In this document: piece after piece, positions 1 through 9,496 of the stretch | How the letters are laid out: each line of letters starts with the position of its first letter | How positions within the stretch are numbered: the first letter of the stretch is position 1 | From: Serratia oryzae | GTDB lineage: Bacteria > Pseudomonadota > Gammaproteobacteria > Enterobacterales > Enterobacteriaceae | Assembly: GCF_001976145.1 (NCBI RefSeq) | Contig: NZ_MOXD01000001.1 | Coordinates: 372,001 to 436,000 of the forward strand | Length of the DNA: 64,000 nucleotides | Reading direction: 5' to 3' | The notes under the pieces: generated by a model | Database searches by the model: none | The model's input: the letters and a program-made list of their open reading frames with translations, nothing else | What the model was told of the DNA's origin: nothing | Position numbers and translations under genes: made by a program

Positions 1-1
1 G

Positions 2-877
2 TTGATTCGCCTCTGGTCAGCACCGGGCGAGTTCGTCGTTACCCACACCCCGGCCTACGATGCGTTTTATAAAGTGATCCTCGGCAATCAGCGCCAGGTG
101 TTGCCATGCCCGCTGCAGAAAGTCGATAACGACTGGCTGTGTGATATGGCACATCTGGAAGCCTTGCTGGCCCGCCCGCAGACCAAGATCCTGTTGCTAT
201 GCAGCCCGCAGAACCCAACGGGCAAAGTGTGGAGCCAGCAGGAGCTGGAGCAGATGGCTGAACTGTGCGAACGCCACGATGTGAAGGTGATCAGCGACGA
301 AATCCATATGGACATGACCTGGGGCGCGCAGCGCCACACGCCATGGAGCCAGGTGGCCAGGTCACCATGGGCATTGCTGACCTCCGGTTCCAAGACGTTC
401 AACATTCCGGCGCTGACCGGCGCTTACGGCTTTATCAGCGACGATAGCTCGCGTGAAAGCTACACCTTGGCGTTGAAAAACCGCGATGGGCTCTCTTCTC
501 CGGCGGTGTTAGCCGTCGCGGCCCACATCGCAGCCTATCGCCATGGCGAACCTTGGCTGGATGCGTTGCGCGGTTATCTGCAAGATAACCTCACCTACGT
601 TGCCGAGCGGCTCAATCAGGCCTTCCCGCAGTTAAACTGGCAACCACCGCAGGCCACCTATCTGGCGTGGATCGATCTGCGCCCGCTGGGTATTGACGAT
701 CGCCAGTTGCAGCAGGTGCTGATCGAGCGCGAAAAAGTTGCCATCATGCCGGGCTTTACCTACGGTGAAGAAGGCCGCGGTTTCCTGCGCTTGAACGTCG
801 GTTGCCCACGCAGCAAGGTAGAGGCTGGGATGGATAAGCTGATTGCCGGGCTGAAATTTGTGTTGGAAAATCAGTAA
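2..877 (+). CDS. malY: MalY/PatB-type cystathionine beta-lyase and maltose regulator, 3' part (5' end outside window)
   Basis: PLP-dependent fold-type I aminotransferase that cleaves cystathionine to homocysteine, pyruvate and ammonia; E. coli MalY also antagonises MalT. The reading frame is open to the left edge, so about 100 N-terminal residues are missing; the TTG at 2 is an internal Leu codon. Visible are the substrate-pocket stretch THTPAYDAFYK, the SPQNPTGKVW loop, the SDEIHMDM segment with the Asp that binds the pyridine nitrogen, and the Schiff-base lysine in LLTSGSKTFNIP. The C-terminal EEGRGFLRLNVGCPRS motif matches MalY closely. It lies directly upstream of add, as in E. coli. I see no maltose regulatory site inside the window. 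Identification is secure; only the start is missing. Confidence 0.93.
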   Translation: MIRLWSAPGEFVVTHTPAYDAFYKVILGNQRQVLPCPLQKVDNDWLCDMAHLEALLARPQTKILLLCSPQNPTGKVWSQQELEQMAELCERHDVKVISDEIHMDMTWGAQRHTPWSQVARSPWALLTSGSKTFNIPALTGAYGFISDDSSRESYTLALKNRDGLSSPAVLAVAAHIAAYRHGEPWLDALRGYLQDNLTYVAERLNQAFPQLNWQPPQATYLAWIDLRPLGIDDRQLQQVLIEREKVAIMPGFTYGEEGRGFLRLNVGCPRSKVEAGMDKLIAGLKFVLENQ

Positions 878-900
878 ATAAAAATCGCAGGCCTTGAGCT

Positions 901-932
901 TAATGCTGGTTAGCCTTAGCTGACCAGCATTA
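901..932 (+). terminator. Hairpin after malY
   Basis: Ten-base arms TAATGCTGGT and ACCAGCATTA enclose a 12-nt loop 24 bases after the malY stop. A T-rich stretch follows about 15 bases later rather than directly, so termination is likely but not textbook. Confidence 0.5.
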
Positions 933-968
933 GGCCTTGCTCCTGCTTTTTGTTACCCTTCGAATAAG

Positions 969-984
969 TGTGATTTAAATCACT
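969..984 (+). promoter_or_regulatory. Predicted CRP site upstream of add
   Basis: TGTGATTTAAATCACT differs from the CRP consensus TGTGA-N6-TCACA at the last base only. A -10-like TATACT sits at 1025-1030, which would place the site centre about 60 bases upstream of transcription start, the classic class I activation position. The functional link to add is inferred. Confidence 0.55.
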
Positions 985-1024
985 TTTTTATGCAACTTGA
1001 TGGTGATTTTCACTCATTTGTTCT

Positions 1025-1030
1025 TATACT
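1025..1030 (+). promoter_or_regulatory. Candidate -10 element of add
   Basis: TATACT matches the sigma-70 -10 box in five of six positions. No good -35 hexamer is found at 16-18 bases, which fits an activator-dependent promoter using the CRP-like site at 969-984. The predicted transcript would carry the shortened ERIC-like repeat in its leader. Confidence 0.4.
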
Positions 1031-1047
1031 GATACGCACTTTCTCGC

Positions 1048-1128
1048 TATACCCAAAATAATTCGAGTTGCCTGCAGGTGACAAAACACCTAGCAAACAC
1101 CCCAGCAACTTAAAGCATGGCGGGTATA
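1048..1128. repeat. ERIC-derived short palindromic repeat (copy A, 81 bp)
   Basis: Starts TATACCCAAAATAATTCGAG and ends in AGCATGGCGGGTATA, the termini of the full ERIC element at 39357-39483, but the conserved ERIC core is missing. It lies in the add leader. Confidence 0.7.
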
Positions 1129-1149
1129 ACAACATAACGAGTGCCTAAC

Positions 1150-2148
1150 ATGATTGATCCCAACTTGCCGCTTACCGACATTCACCGCCACCTTGATGGC
1201 AACATTCGTGCTCAAACCATTCTCGATCTCGGCCGCCAGTTTAATCTCACCCTACCCGCCGATGAGTTGGCAGCGTTGCGCCCGCATGTGCAAATCACCC
1301 ATACCGAACCCGATCTGATAAGCTTTTTGCAAAAACTGGATTGGGGCGTAGCCGTGCTGGGCGATCTGGATGCCTGCCGCCGTGTGGCCTATGAAAACGT
1401 GGAGGATGCGGCGAATGCCGGCTTGCACTACGCAGAGTTGCGATTCTCGCCCTATTACATGGCACGAAAACACCGCCTGCCCGTGGCTGGCGTTGTGGAA
1501 GCGGTGATCGACGGTGTCCGCTCCGGCTGCCGCGATCGCAGCATTGATGTACGCCTGATCGGTATCCTGAGCCGCACCTTTGGCGCGGACGTTTGTCAGC
1601 AAGAGTTAGAGGGACTACTGGCACACCGTGACGGTGTCACGGCGCTGGATCTGGCTGGCGATGAGTTAAGCTTCCCTGGCAGCCTGTTCCTCAACCATTT
1701 CAAGCGCGCCCGCGACGCTGGCCTGCGTATTACCATCCATGCGGGCGAAGCCGCCGGGCCGGAAAGCATCTGGCAGGCGATCCGTGAATTGGGGGCGGAA
1801 CGCATCGGCCACGGCGTTAAAGCGGTGCAGGATCCGGCGCTGATGGACTTCCTGGCCGAGCATGCTATTGGCATCGAGTCCTGCCTGACCTCGAATATCC
1901 AGACCAGCACGGTGCCTTCACTAGCTCAACATCCCCTGGCGATCTTCCTGCGCCACGGCATATTAGCCTCCATCAACACCGACGATCCGGCGGTTCAGGG
2001 CATTGAGATTGAGCATGAATACCGCGTGGCTGCGCCACAGGCCGGGTTAACGCCGCAAGAAATCCGCAGCGCTCAAGAAAACGGCCTGAAAATGGCGTTC
2101 CTCAGCGAGGCAGAAAAACAGGCATTGTGTAAAAAGGTTCGGAGTTAA
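1150..2148 (+). CDS. add: Adenosine deaminase
   Basis: Zinc-dependent deaminase that converts adenosine and deoxyadenosine to inosine and deoxyinosine in purine salvage; cytosolic. The 332-residue product carries the metal-binding HRHLDGN near residue 12, the [10 protein letters not shown] block with catalytic Glu near 200, and [11 protein letters not shown] near 275 with the metal-binding Asp. ATG at 1150 is preferred over an in-frame GTG at 1141 because it gives the E. coli-type N-terminus [14 protein letters not shown]; the ribosome site is weak in either case. A CRP-like site and a -10 box lie upstream. In E. coli add is followed by ydgJ; here a small NIPSNAP gene and yfeH intervene on the opposite strand. 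Confidence 0.97.
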   Translation: MIDPNLPLTDIHRHLDGNIRAQTILDLGRQFNLTLPADELAALRPHVQITHTEPDLISFLQKLDWGVAVLGDLDACRRVAYENVEDAANAGLHYAELRFSPYYMARKHRLPVAGVVEAVIDGVRSGCRDRSIDVRLIGILSRTFGADVCQQELEGLLAHRDGVTALDLAGDELSFPGSLFLNHFKRARDAGLRITIHAGEAAGPESIWQAIRELGAERIGHGVKAVQDPALMDFLAEHAIGIESCLTSNIQTSTVPSLAQHPLAIFLRHGILASINTDDPAVQGIEIEHEYRVAAPQAGLTPQEIRSAQENGLKMAFLSEAEKQALCKKVRS

Positions 2149-2161
2149 CGAGCGAGATGCC

Positions 2162-2185
2162 AAGAGGTGGAGAACCCACCTCTTT
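2162..2185. terminator. Bidirectional terminator between add and the NIPSNAP gene
   Basis: Perfect 9-bp stem AAGAGGTGG/CCACCTCTT with a 5-nt loop and a short T/A tract on both sides, between two convergent genes. Confidence 0.8.
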
Positions 2186-2189
2186 CTCA

Positions 2190-2516
2190 CTAATCAACCA
2201 ACGGTAATGTGCCATTCTTGTAAGGCAGCACCACGCGGTGGCTTTCTTCAATCAGCGCAACAATCTCGGCGCGAGGGCCTGCGCGCCAGGCGCTGCTGTG
2301 GTAGAAATGATGCAACACCTGTTCCATTTCATCGACGCCATCAAACAAACGCATCAGATAATAGGCGTCTGACGCATGCAGTGAGAGGCCATATTCCAAT
2401 ACTACCAATCCCGCCTGATTATGCAGTGGCACACTGTGTTCCTGCATAATGGTATGAAAACGTTCACCTGAGCCAGCCTTGAGCCGATATTGCAAGATTT
2501 CAACCACTTGAGTCAT
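2190..2516 (-). CDS. NIPSNAP-family small protein
   Basis: A 108-residue soluble protein with the features of the NIPSNAP/dimeric alpha-beta barrel family: an N-terminal strand VVEILQYRLKAGSGERF, a central YYLMRLFDGVDEMEQVLHHFY segment and a closing SHRVVLPY. Such proteins often handle small ligands or act beside transporters, but no reaction can be assigned. The start at 2516 is chosen because GGGGAA precedes it at good spacing. An upstream in-frame ATG at 2534 would overlap the yfeH stop as ATGA and has no ribosome site. It lies 14 bases downstream of yfeH, so the two are probably co-transcribed. E. coli has no counterpart at this position. Confidence 0.8.
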   Translation of the reverse strand: MTQVVEILQYRLKAGSGERFHTIMQEHSVPLHNQAGLVVLEYGLSLHASDAYYLMRLFDGVDEMEQVLHHFYHSSAWRAGPRAEIVALIEESHRVVLPYKNGTLPLVD

Positions 2517-2530
2517 TGCGTTCCCCATTT

Positions 2531-3529
2531 TCATTTAGCCGCTACGGCAACCGCCTGCTCTTTCGCCATTTTACGCGCATAGCGCTGTGCCAGCACCGCG
2601 CACACCATCAATTGCACCTGGTGGAAGATCATCAGAGGCAACACCATCGCCCCAACGGCGGCAACCGGGAACAGCACGTTGGCCATCGGGATGCCGTTGG
2701 CCAGGCTCTTTTTCGAACCGCAAAACACAATGGTGATCTCATCGGCGGTATTGAACCCCAACCCGCGCGCGGCGTAGGTATTGATAATCAACACCACCGT
2801 CAGCAACACTAACGAGATCACCAGGATCGTCAACAGCGACCAGCCATCAATGGTGTGCCAGATCCCCTCTACCACCGCCGCACTGAACGCGGTATACACC
2901 ACCAGCAATATTGATGAACGGTCAGTGAGATTGATCAGCTTACGGTGGCGATCGACCCATTTACCGATCAATGGCCGCGCCAGATGGCCAATAATAAACG
3001 GCACCATCAATTGCAGGATGATCGCCCCGATGGCGTGCAGCACATCGGTATCACCTCCCTGGGTATGCATCAGCGCCCCGACCAGCAACGGTGAAAGAAA
3101 CACACCGAGAATGCTGGAGGCCGAAGCGCTGCAAATCGCCGCCGCCACATTGCCGCCCGCGGCAGAGGTGAAGGCGATCGCCGATTGCACCGTCGCCGGT
3201 AGCGCGCATAAATAGAGGAACCCCAGATAAACGGTTGGCGTCATCATGCCAGGCACCAGCAGATTCATTGCCAGCCCCAGCAATGGGAACAGGGCAAAGG
3301 TGCTAAGGAACACGACCAGATGCAGCTTCCAATGGCTCATGCCGGCAATAATCGCCTCGCGTGAAAGCTTGGCGCCGTGCATAAAGAACAGCAATGCGAT
3401 TGCGGCAGTGGTCAGGTGGGCAAAAAAGGTTTTCCATATCCCTTCGCAGGGGAAAATCGAAGCGACAAGCACCACCAGCACGAGTACCAGCAAAAACTTG
3501 TCGATACGCAAACGTTGCAACCAGGACAT
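2531..3529 (-). CDS. yfeH: SBF-like membrane transporter YfeH
   Basis: A 332-residue polytopic inner-membrane protein of the bile acid/sodium symporter (SBF, DUF4137) superfamily, equal in length to E. coli YfeH. About nine or ten hydrophobic segments run from VLVLVVLVASIFPCEG at the N-terminus to LPLMIFHQVQLMVCAVLAQRY near the end. Conserved blocks include LFFMHGAKLSREAI near residue 45, AFTSAAGGNVAAAICSASAS near 120 and IVFCGSKKSLANGIPMAN near 265, which carry the crossed-helix motifs of the family. The true substrate is unknown; an anion or organic acid with sodium is the general expectation. It is followed closely by the NIPSNAP gene and is not adjacent to add in E. coli, so this is a local insertion. 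Confidence 0.88.
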   Translation of the reverse strand: MSWLQRLRIDKFLLVLVLVVLVASIFPCEGIWKTFFAHLTTAAIALLFFMHGAKLSREAIIAGMSHWKLHLVVFLSTFALFPLLGLAMNLLVPGMMTPTVYLGFLYLCALPATVQSAIAFTSAAGGNVAAAICSASASSILGVFLSPLLVGALMHTQGGDTDVLHAIGAIILQLMVPFIIGHLARPLIGKWVDRHRKLINLTDRSSILLVVYTAFSAAVVEGIWHTIDGWSLLTILVISLVLLTVVLIINTYAARGLGFNTADEITIVFCGSKKSLANGIPMANVLFPVAAVGAMVLPLMIFHQVQLMVCAVLAQRYARKMAKEQAVAVAAK

Positions 3530-3562
3530 TTCAGCGAGATTCCTTGAACACAGGTTCTATTG

Positions 3563-4603
3563 TTAAGCGACCGGCAGCGCTTTTTGCTGCTTGGCGGATT
3601 CGATGCCCAGCTCGATCATTTCCATCACGCTGATGGCTTCGCTGGCCGGTACCGGGTTGCGGCCGACACCGTTGATCGCATCACGGATCGCAGCATAATA
3701 GGCGGGATAGTTACCGGGAATGGTCAACAAGGGTTGTTCCACTAACGCACCATTACGTGACAACGTCACCACGCCGTCGCGCATATCATATCCCCAATCC
3801 TCCTGCGGCAAGCGCTCTCCGGCCTTCAGGCGATCTTCCTGCGGATCCAAACCAAACTTAACGAAGCTGCCCTGCGTACCATGCACGATATAGCGCGCGG
3901 ATGCGGCAGGAGCCAGCACCGTGCTATGTAGCACCACGCGGAGCTTGCTGTATTTCAGCACCGCATGGAAGTAATCCACTGACTGTGAACCCGGGCGCAT
4001 CTCGCCGAGATCGACAAACAGCGTTTCCGGCTTGCCGAACAGTTGCAACGCCTGGTCGATCAGATGCGGCCCCAAGTCGAACCAGATACCGCTGCCCGCG
4101 CCTGCTTGCTCACGCCAACGCTGGCGTATTTCCGGGCGGAAGCGATCGAAATGAGATTCGAAATACACCACTTCCCCGAGCGAGCCTTCTTTTAATAACG
4201 CTTTCAGCGTCAGAAAATCGCTGTCCCAGCGGCGGTTATGGAATACCGAAAGCAGCAGGCCGCTCTGCTCCGCCTGCTGTTGCAGCTGTTGTGCTTGTGA
4301 CAACGTCACGGTAAAGGGTTTATCAACCACCACATGTTTACCGGCAGCCAACGCCTGCTGTGCCAGGGGGAAGTGCGTGTCGTTAGGGGTCGGGATGACG
4401 ATCAGGTCGATGGACGGATCGCTAAACAGTGCCTGGGGATCGCTCACCACCGTCATTAGCGGCCAGTCGGCATGCACCTTAGCGGCGTCGCTGCTGGAGA
4501 CGGCGGCCAGCTCCACGCCGGGCGTTCCCACAAGCAAAGGTGCATGAAATGTTTTACTGGCGTAGCCGTAACCGACCAGCCCAACGCGGATTTTCTCAGC
4601 CAT
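3563..4603 (-). CDS. ydgJ: Gfo/Idh/MocA-family oxidoreductase YdgJ
   Basis: NAD(P)-dependent oxidoreductase of 346 residues, the same length as E. coli YdgJ. The N-terminal Rossmann motif GLVGYGYASKTFH (about 8-20) is followed by IPTPNDTHFPLA and the signature HVVVDKPFTVT near residue 95, whose Lys is catalytic in this family. The C-terminal half is the substrate/dimer domain, with FHNRRWDSDFLTLK near 125 and DLGPHLIDQAL near 175. The substrate is unknown; related enzymes oxidise sugars or cyclitols. ATG at 4603 is preferred because GAGGAAC lies before it; a longer frame to 4627 has no ribosome site. It sits 79 bases downstream of araC on the same strand. Confidence 0.93.
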   Translation of the reverse strand: MAEKIRVGLVGYGYASKTFHAPLLVGTPGVELAAVSSSDAAKVHADWPLMTVVSDPQALFSDPSIDLIVIPTPNDTHFPLAQQALAAGKHVVVDKPFTVTLSQAQQLQQQAEQSGLLLSVFHNRRWDSDFLTLKALLKEGSLGEVVYFESHFDRFRPEIRQRWREQAGAGSGIWFDLGPHLIDQALQLFGKPETLFVDLGEMRPGSQSVDYFHAVLKYSKLRVVLHSTVLAPAASARYIVHGTQGSFVKFGLDPQEDRLKAGERLPQEDWGYDMRDGVVTLSRNGALVEQPLLTIPGNYPAYYAAIRDAINGVGRNPVPASEAISVMEMIELGIESAKQQKALPVA

Positions 4604-4682
4604 GGTGTTCCTCTCTTGCCTACACATCGATTAACGCGATTTGACACCATGGCGCGGGCAGTCACAAGCAGTAAATTCAACG

Positions 4683-5600
4683 TTAACGGGATGCCGTTGC
4701 TAAAGCGTGATCGCCAAAGCCGTTCGCCGGGTAATTGATTTCTAGGCTACGGCGGCGGAAATCGCTCGGGCTGACGCCCACCCGCTTGCGAAATACCCGC
4801 GAGAAATAGAGCTGATCGTCATATCCCACCACCCGACCGATGGTGGCGATCGACTCCTGCGTGGTCTGCAACAGCAGTTTGGCGCGGATCACCCGCTGAT
4901 CTTCACGCCAGCGCAGAATGTTGATCCCCACCTGCTCGCGGAACAGGTGCGCCAGGCGCGATGGCGACAGGCAAACGTGGCGTGCCACTTCATCAATGCG
5001 CAGCTCACCGGCCAGGTTGCCGGTAATAAACTGGCAGGCTTCGATCACCCGTGGATCCATAATCCTCTGCGGGCTGAGAGGGTCTTCTTCCATCGCCCGC
5101 AGCAGCAGGCGTTCGAGCAGGTTCATGCCCATCTCTTCGGCAAAGCGGCGGCCGGAGCGCTGAGTCTGCTCGATATTGGCAAACAGCCGATCAAACTCCA
5201 GCAACAGATTATTGTTCGGCAACGTCAGGCGGCCCACCTGGTGGGTTTTGCTGTGCCATTCCAGCCAGTCGGCCCAGTAGGCACGCGGGCGGAAGTAAAC
5301 CCAGCGGTGATACCAGCAGTCGCTTTCTGGCGAGCGGCCATAGTAGTGCGCCGCCTTGGGCGGAAACAGCAGCAGGTCGCCAGGATTGCAGTAAAAAGTA
5401 TCTTCACCGTCAAACACTTTACCCTGGCCTTTGATGGTTAGATTGAGGATATAACCTTTCATCCCACCGGGGCGATCGATAAAGAAATCCAGCGGCCCGT
5501 CAGCCATGATCGGCGTCAGCCCAGCGACCAGATAGGCATTGAAAGTGTAACCCGGCAACAGCGGATTCGGTTGAGGTTCCTGAACTATGCGATGGTACAT
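4683..5600 (-). CDS. araC: Arabinose operon regulator AraC
   Basis: Dual regulator that binds L-arabinose and controls the ara genes. The 305-residue product has the cupin-like arabinose-binding and dimerisation domain at about 15-180 ([35 protein letters not shown]) and two AraC-type helix-turn-helix units at about 195-295 ([36 protein letters not shown]). ATG at 5600 has GGAGG at ideal distance; an upstream ATG at 5636 is rejected. Unlike E. coli, where araC is divergent from araBAD, here it follows araH on the same strand after a 144-bp gap that holds a palindrome, so it may be partly read through from araFGH. The C-terminal tail after residue 290 is longer than in E. coli. Confidence 0.95.
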   Translation of the reverse strand: MYHRIVQEPQPNPLLPGYTFNAYLVAGLTPIMADGPLDFFIDRPGGMKGYILNLTIKGQGKVFDGEDTFYCNPGDLLLFPPKAAHYYGRSPESDCWYHRWVYFRPRAYWADWLEWHSKTHQVGRLTLPNNNLLLEFDRLFANIEQTQRSGRRFAEEMGMNLLERLLLRAMEEDPLSPQRIMDPRVIEACQFITGNLAGELRIDEVARHVCLSPSRLAHLFREQVGINILRWREDQRVIRAKLLLQTTQESIATIGRVVGYDDQLYFSRVFRKRVGVSPSDFRRRSLEINYPANGFGDHALATASR

Positions 5601-5629
5601 CTGGCCTCCGAAAGTATCATGCTTATATT

Positions 5630-5662
5630 CCCTCACCCTAACCCTCTCCCCAAGGGAGAGGG
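5630..5662. repeat. CCCTCTCCC-type palindrome
   Basis: CCCTCACCCTAA precedes a perfect 9-bp inverted repeat CCCTCTCCC/GGGAGAGGG with a CAA loop. The same core recurs at 22837-22859. It lies just upstream of the araC ribosome site, so it could impede readthrough from araH. Confidence 0.6.
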
Positions 5663-5744
5663 AATTGATCGTGCCGTAAAGCTATAGCGAGTTTATCAGC
5701 CAGAGTGAAGGCCGCTCGGGCCGATCGCAAAACTGCGCTGTGCC

Positions 5745-6728
5745 TCACACCGTGCGTTTGGCTTTCTGTTTGTAGCGGTCAAAAATCACCGCCGCCAGCA
5801 GGATCACGCCGCGCACCACGTACTGCGAGAACGGCGAGATATTCAACAGATTCATGGCATTTTCCACCGTTCCCAGGATCAGCACCCCGGCGATCACGTA
5901 AGAAATCTTGCCGATCCCACCTTTGAGCGATACCCCACCCAGCACGCAGGCAGAAATCACAATCAACTCATAGCCGATCGAGGTCATCGGTTGGCCGCTG
6001 GTCATGCGCGAAGCCAGAACAATCCCCGCCACCGCCGACACCAACCCGGAAAGCACAAAGATGATAATTTTGGTGCGCACCACCGGCACCCCGGCCAAAC
6101 GCGCCGCCTCTTCGTTACCGCCAATCGCCAGCGTATTGCGGCCAAAGGTGGTTTTGTTCAGCAGGAAGCCAAACAGGATCAGGCAGACCACGGTGAGCCA
6201 GATCGGCGCAGGCAACCCCAGCCAGTTGGTGTTCCCCAGAACAAAGAAACGCTCATCTTCGATCCCCACCGCTTTGCCGTCGGAGATGATATAAGCCAGC
6301 CCACGGAAGATCTGCATGGTGGCCAACGTGGTGATCAGGGCGTTGATTTTCAACCGGGCGATCACAAAGCCGTTGATCAGCCCGGAGAGCACGCCCAGCA
6401 ATAGCCCTGCCGTGACGCCAATCCACAGGCTTTCAGTCATGTTGATCACCACCGCAGTGGTAACCCCCGCGCAGGCGATCACCGAGGCTACCGACAGATC
6501 GAAGTCGCCAGAGGCCAGGCAGAACAGCATGCCGCAGGCCACCATGCCGGACATGGAGATCGCCAGGCCCAAGCCTTTCATATTGATAAAACTGCCAAAG
6601 TTTGGCACAAACAGCGCACAGACAATAAACAGCACGGCAAATACCACCAGCATGCCGTAACTGTCCCAGATCCGCGCCAGCCCTTGGCCGCTGCGGTTTT
6701 TTACCGAATGGGTTGTCATGGTCGACAT
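5745..6728 (-). CDS. araH: L-arabinose ABC transporter permease AraH
   Basis: Membrane subunit of the AraFGH high-affinity L-arabinose importer; 327 residues with eight to ten hydrophobic segments. Typical ribose/galactose-type permease blocks are present: NMKGLGLAISMSGMVACGML near 55, SGDFDLSVASVIA near 80, NKTTFGRNTLAIGGNEEAAR near 195 and SACVLGGVSLKGG near 265, the last two contributing to the ATPase-coupling loop. The C-terminus IFDRYKQKAKRTV matches E. coli AraH. GGAG lies 7 bases before ATG 6728; an ATG at 6743 is too close to the araG stop. It is the third gene of araFGH and is followed by araC on the same strand. Confidence 0.96.
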   Translation of the reverse strand: MSTMTTHSVKNRSGQGLARIWDSYGMLVVFAVLFIVCALFVPNFGSFINMKGLGLAISMSGMVACGMLFCLASGDFDLSVASVIACAGVTTAVVINMTESLWIGVTAGLLLGVLSGLINGFVIARLKINALITTLATMQIFRGLAYIISDGKAVGIEDERFFVLGNTNWLGLPAPIWLTVVCLILFGFLLNKTTFGRNTLAIGGNEEAARLAGVPVVRTKIIIFVLSGLVSAVAGIVLASRMTSGQPMTSIGYELIVISACVLGGVSLKGGIGKISYVIAGVLILGTVENAMNLLNISPFSQYVVRGVILLAAVIFDRYKQKAKRTV

Positions 6729-6745
6729 CTCTTTCTCCTTCACAA

Positions 6746-8269
6746 TCAGGCCACCGCCGCAGCGATATTAGGGGTGTTCAGCATTGCCAGGCTGAGGGCC
6801 AGTTCCTCAGTGGCATCATCATGGCTTAGCTCACCGGAAATGGCCCCTTCACGCATCACGACGATGCGATCCGCCAGCCCCAGTACTTCAGGTAAATCAC
6901 TGGAAGCGAACAGCACTGCAATACCCTGCTGCGCCAACTCATAGATCACCTGGTAGATCTCATGCTTTGCCCCCACGTCAATACCGCGCGTCGGTTCATC
7001 CAGCAGGATCACCTTCATCTCCTCCGACAGCCAACGGCCCAGGATCGCCTTCTGCTGGTTGCCGCCGGAAAGGTTCATAATCAGTTGTTCAGCACTGGGC
7101 GTTTTGATATTGAGCGCACGAATGTGGTGATCGGCATTGCGGGTTTCCCAGGCGTTATTGATCAGGCAACCGACTTTGATACTTTTGCGCCGCGCGCTGA
7201 TGTTGATATTGTCACGTACCGAGTGCACCGGAATGATGCCGTCAACCTTGCGATCTTCTGGGCAGAGCATGATCCCGGCACGGATAGCATCGATTGGGGA
7301 GCGGATCGTCAGCGGCCGCCCGTCCAGCAGCAAACGGCCAGCGCTGGCCGCTGTGGCACCGAAAATCCCCTTCATCAGTTCGCTGCGCCCGGCCCCCACC
7401 AGGCCAAACAGGCCGACAATCTCCCCGGCACGCACGCTGAGATCGATCGGGGTTTTTACCCCCATGGCTTTGAAACCATCCAACTGCAGACGCACCACGC
7501 CCATTTCACGCGGCTGATAGCCATAAACATCGCCGAGATCGCGCCCCACCATGGCCTGCACCAGTTGAGCGTTATTCACCTGCTGCATATCGTCGAAGGT
7601 ACGCACGTAGCGGCCATCTTTAAACACGGTGATCGCATCGCTGAGGGCAAAAATCTCCTCCATACGGTGCGAGACGTACAGGATCACCCGCCCTTCGGCA
7701 CGCAGTTCGCGGATCACACGGAACAGTTGTTCAATCTCACGGGCAGACAGCGAACTGGTGGGCTCATCAAAGGCAATCACTTTGGCGTTGCGCGCCAGCG
7801 CCTTGGCGATCTCCACCATCTGCCACTGGCCGATCGACAGGTATTTCAGCGGCGTATCCGGATCGATATCCAGCCCAAGATGCTCCATCTGTAGCCGGGC
7901 CTCGTAGCGCAGCAGTTTGCGATCCACCAGCCCAAGCTTGGTGGGCAGCTGGCCAAGGTAGATGTTCTCGGCCACCGTCATTTCCGGTACCAGATGCAAT
8001 TCCTGATAGATAATCGCCACACCGGCGTTCAAGGCTTCGGTGGTATTGGCAAACTGTACCGGCTGGCTATTGAGAATGATTTCACCCTGGCTCGGAGCGT
8101 AATTGCCGCTGAGGATCTTCAACAGCGTGGATTTGCCCGCACCGTTTTCCCCCATCAGCGCGTGGATCTGCCCGGCCTGACAGCTGAAGCTGATGTCATC
8201 CAGTGCTTTTACGCCGGGGAAGCTTTTACCGATGCCTTTGAAAGCCAGATAGGGCGTTACGGCGGTCAT
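6746..8269 (-). CDS. araG: L-arabinose ABC transporter ATP-binding protein AraG
   Basis: Peripheral ATPase that powers AraH; 507 residues with two fused ABC domains. The first has Walker [10 protein letters not shown] at 40-48, signature KYLSIGQ near 145 and Walker [13 protein letters not shown] near 165. The second has a degenerate Walker A ([10 protein letters not shown] near 290), signature NLSGGNQQK near 400 and Walker [13 protein letters not shown] near 425. This pattern is normal for monosaccharide importers. ATG 8269 is preceded by AGGAAAG. It lies between araF (58-bp gap) and araH (17-bp gap) and is probably co-transcribed with both. Confidence 0.97.
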   Translation of the reverse strand: MTAVTPYLAFKGIGKSFPGVKALDDISFSCQAGQIHALMGENGAGKSTLLKILSGNYAPSQGEIILNSQPVQFANTTEALNAGVAIIYQELHLVPEMTVAENIYLGQLPTKLGLVDRKLLRYEARLQMEHLGLDIDPDTPLKYLSIGQWQMVEIAKALARNAKVIAFDEPTSSLSAREIEQLFRVIRELRAEGRVILYVSHRMEEIFALSDAITVFKDGRYVRTFDDMQQVNNAQLVQAMVGRDLGDVYGYQPREMGVVRLQLDGFKAMGVKTPIDLSVRAGEIVGLFGLVGAGRSELMKGIFGATAASAGRLLLDGRPLTIRSPIDAIRAGIMLCPEDRKVDGIIPVHSVRDNINISARRKSIKVGCLINNAWETRNADHHIRALNIKTPSAEQLIMNLSGGNQQKAILGRWLSEEMKVILLDEPTRGIDVGAKHEIYQVIYELAQQGIAVLFASSDLPEVLGLADRIVVMREGAISGELSHDDATEELALSLAMLNTPNIAAAVA

Positions 8270-8327
8270 AATGCTTTCCTCATGGTGTTGACATAACGCC
8301 GCCCGCGTAACGCAGGCGGCACAACAA

Positions 8328-9311
8328 TTACATCAGGCCTTTTTTCTGCAGTTCGGTTTTAAAGTTGTCGCGGGTGATCAGCACCACGTCGGTCACTTCG
8401 GTGAATTTCTGCGGTTCCACGCCTTTTTCTACCCAGTCATGCAGCATCTGGATGCTCTTGTAACCGTGGATGTCCGGGCTTGGCAGTAAAGATCCATAGA
8501 AACCGGTCGCCTGCGCTTTCGAGAGTTCGCTCACCGCGTCAACGCCGTTGATGCCGATGCCGATCACGTTCGGCGCTTTGAAGCCCTGGCCTTCGGTGGC
8601 GCGCACGCCACCCAGCACGGTGTTGTCGTTCATGCCGACGATCAGCCAGTTTTCCACTTCAGGGTGCTGCACCAACATTGAGTTGGCGGCATCGAATGCC
8701 CCTGGAATGTCGTTAGATTTGGTAGGGACTTTATAGATCTGTTTTTCTGGGAAACCCGCGGCTTTCAACGCTGCCATGGAGCCCCCGGTGCGGCGGCGGG
8801 CGGTATCCAGCTCATCGGCGGTGATCGCCATCACGCCGGTTTCGGCCACTTTCCAGCCGCGTTTGTGCATCTCATTCCACAGTTCCTGGCCCTGGCGCTC
8901 ACCAATTTTGGTCGCTGCCATCATCACCAAAGGTACCGTGTCCATCGGTGCGCCTTTGGCGGTAACGAACTGATCGTCAACGGCAATCACTTTCAGATCG
9001 TAACTGCGCGCTTTGGCGACAATCGCCGAACCGAGTTTGGGATCGGGGGTACAAATTACAAAGCCTTTCGCCCCGCTGGCCGCCAGGCTGTCGATGGCGT
9101 TCAGGGTTTTCTCACCGTCCGGTACGGCGATTTTGATCACCTCAAAACCCAAATCTTTACCGGCCTTATCGGCAAATTTCCATTCGGTCTGGAACCAGGG
9201 TTCCTCTGGCTGTTTGACTAAAAAGCCCAGCTTCATGGTCTCGGCGATAGCCGAATGTGACATAACCGCCGTCAAACCGATTACCGCCAGTGCCTTAGTG
9301 AATTTATGCAT
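8328..9311 (-). CDS. araF: L-arabinose periplasmic binding protein AraF
   Basis: Captures L-arabinose in the periplasm and delivers it to AraGH. The 327-residue precursor begins with a Sec signal peptide ([20 protein letters not shown], cleavage expected after AIA). The mature protein begins [20 protein letters not shown], the typical first strand of the ribose-binding-type fold, and later shows [11 protein letters not shown] and [14 protein letters not shown], which line the sugar cleft. ATG 9311 has GGAGAGC before it; a 26-codon in-frame extension to 9389 would spoil the signal peptide. It is the first gene of araFGH, facing araB across a 358-bp control region. Confidence 0.97.
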   Translation of the reverse strand: MHKFTKALAVIGLTAVMSHSAIAETMKLGFLVKQPEEPWFQTEWKFADKAGKDLGFEVIKIAVPDGEKTLNAIDSLAASGAKGFVICTPDPKLGSAIVAKARSYDLKVIAVDDQFVTAKGAPMDTVPLVMMAATKIGERQGQELWNEMHKRGWKVAETGVMAITADELDTARRRTGGSMAALKAAGFPEKQIYKVPTKSNDIPGAFDAANSMLVQHPEVENWLIVGMNDNTVLGGVRATEGQGFKAPNVIGIGINGVDAVSELSKAQATGFYGSLLPSPDIHGYKSIQMLHDWVEKGVEPQKFTEVTDVVLITRDNFKTELQKKGLM

Positions 9312-9469
9312 GATGCTCTCCGCTGTATTGTTTTCTGCAGCTTTGAAACGGGCCTGCTGTGAAAACGTTATCATTAGGGTGTTTATCACGGCGTGGCGCT
9401 TATTACGCGCCCTCTTCCGCTCTCAACAGTAAGACGGGATCAGTTTTAACGGGTATTTGTTACTCAAAT

Positions 9470-9485
9470 GTAGAGCGCTATCACA
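9470..9485 (+). promoter_or_regulatory. Predicted CRP site of the ara control region
   Basis: GTAGAGCGCTATCACA keeps the TCACA half perfectly and three of five bases in the other half. It lies 11 bases upstream of the first AraC half-site, the same order CRP-araI1-araI2 as at E. coli araBAD. Confidence 0.5.
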
Positions 9486-9496
9486 TCCAGGAATAA

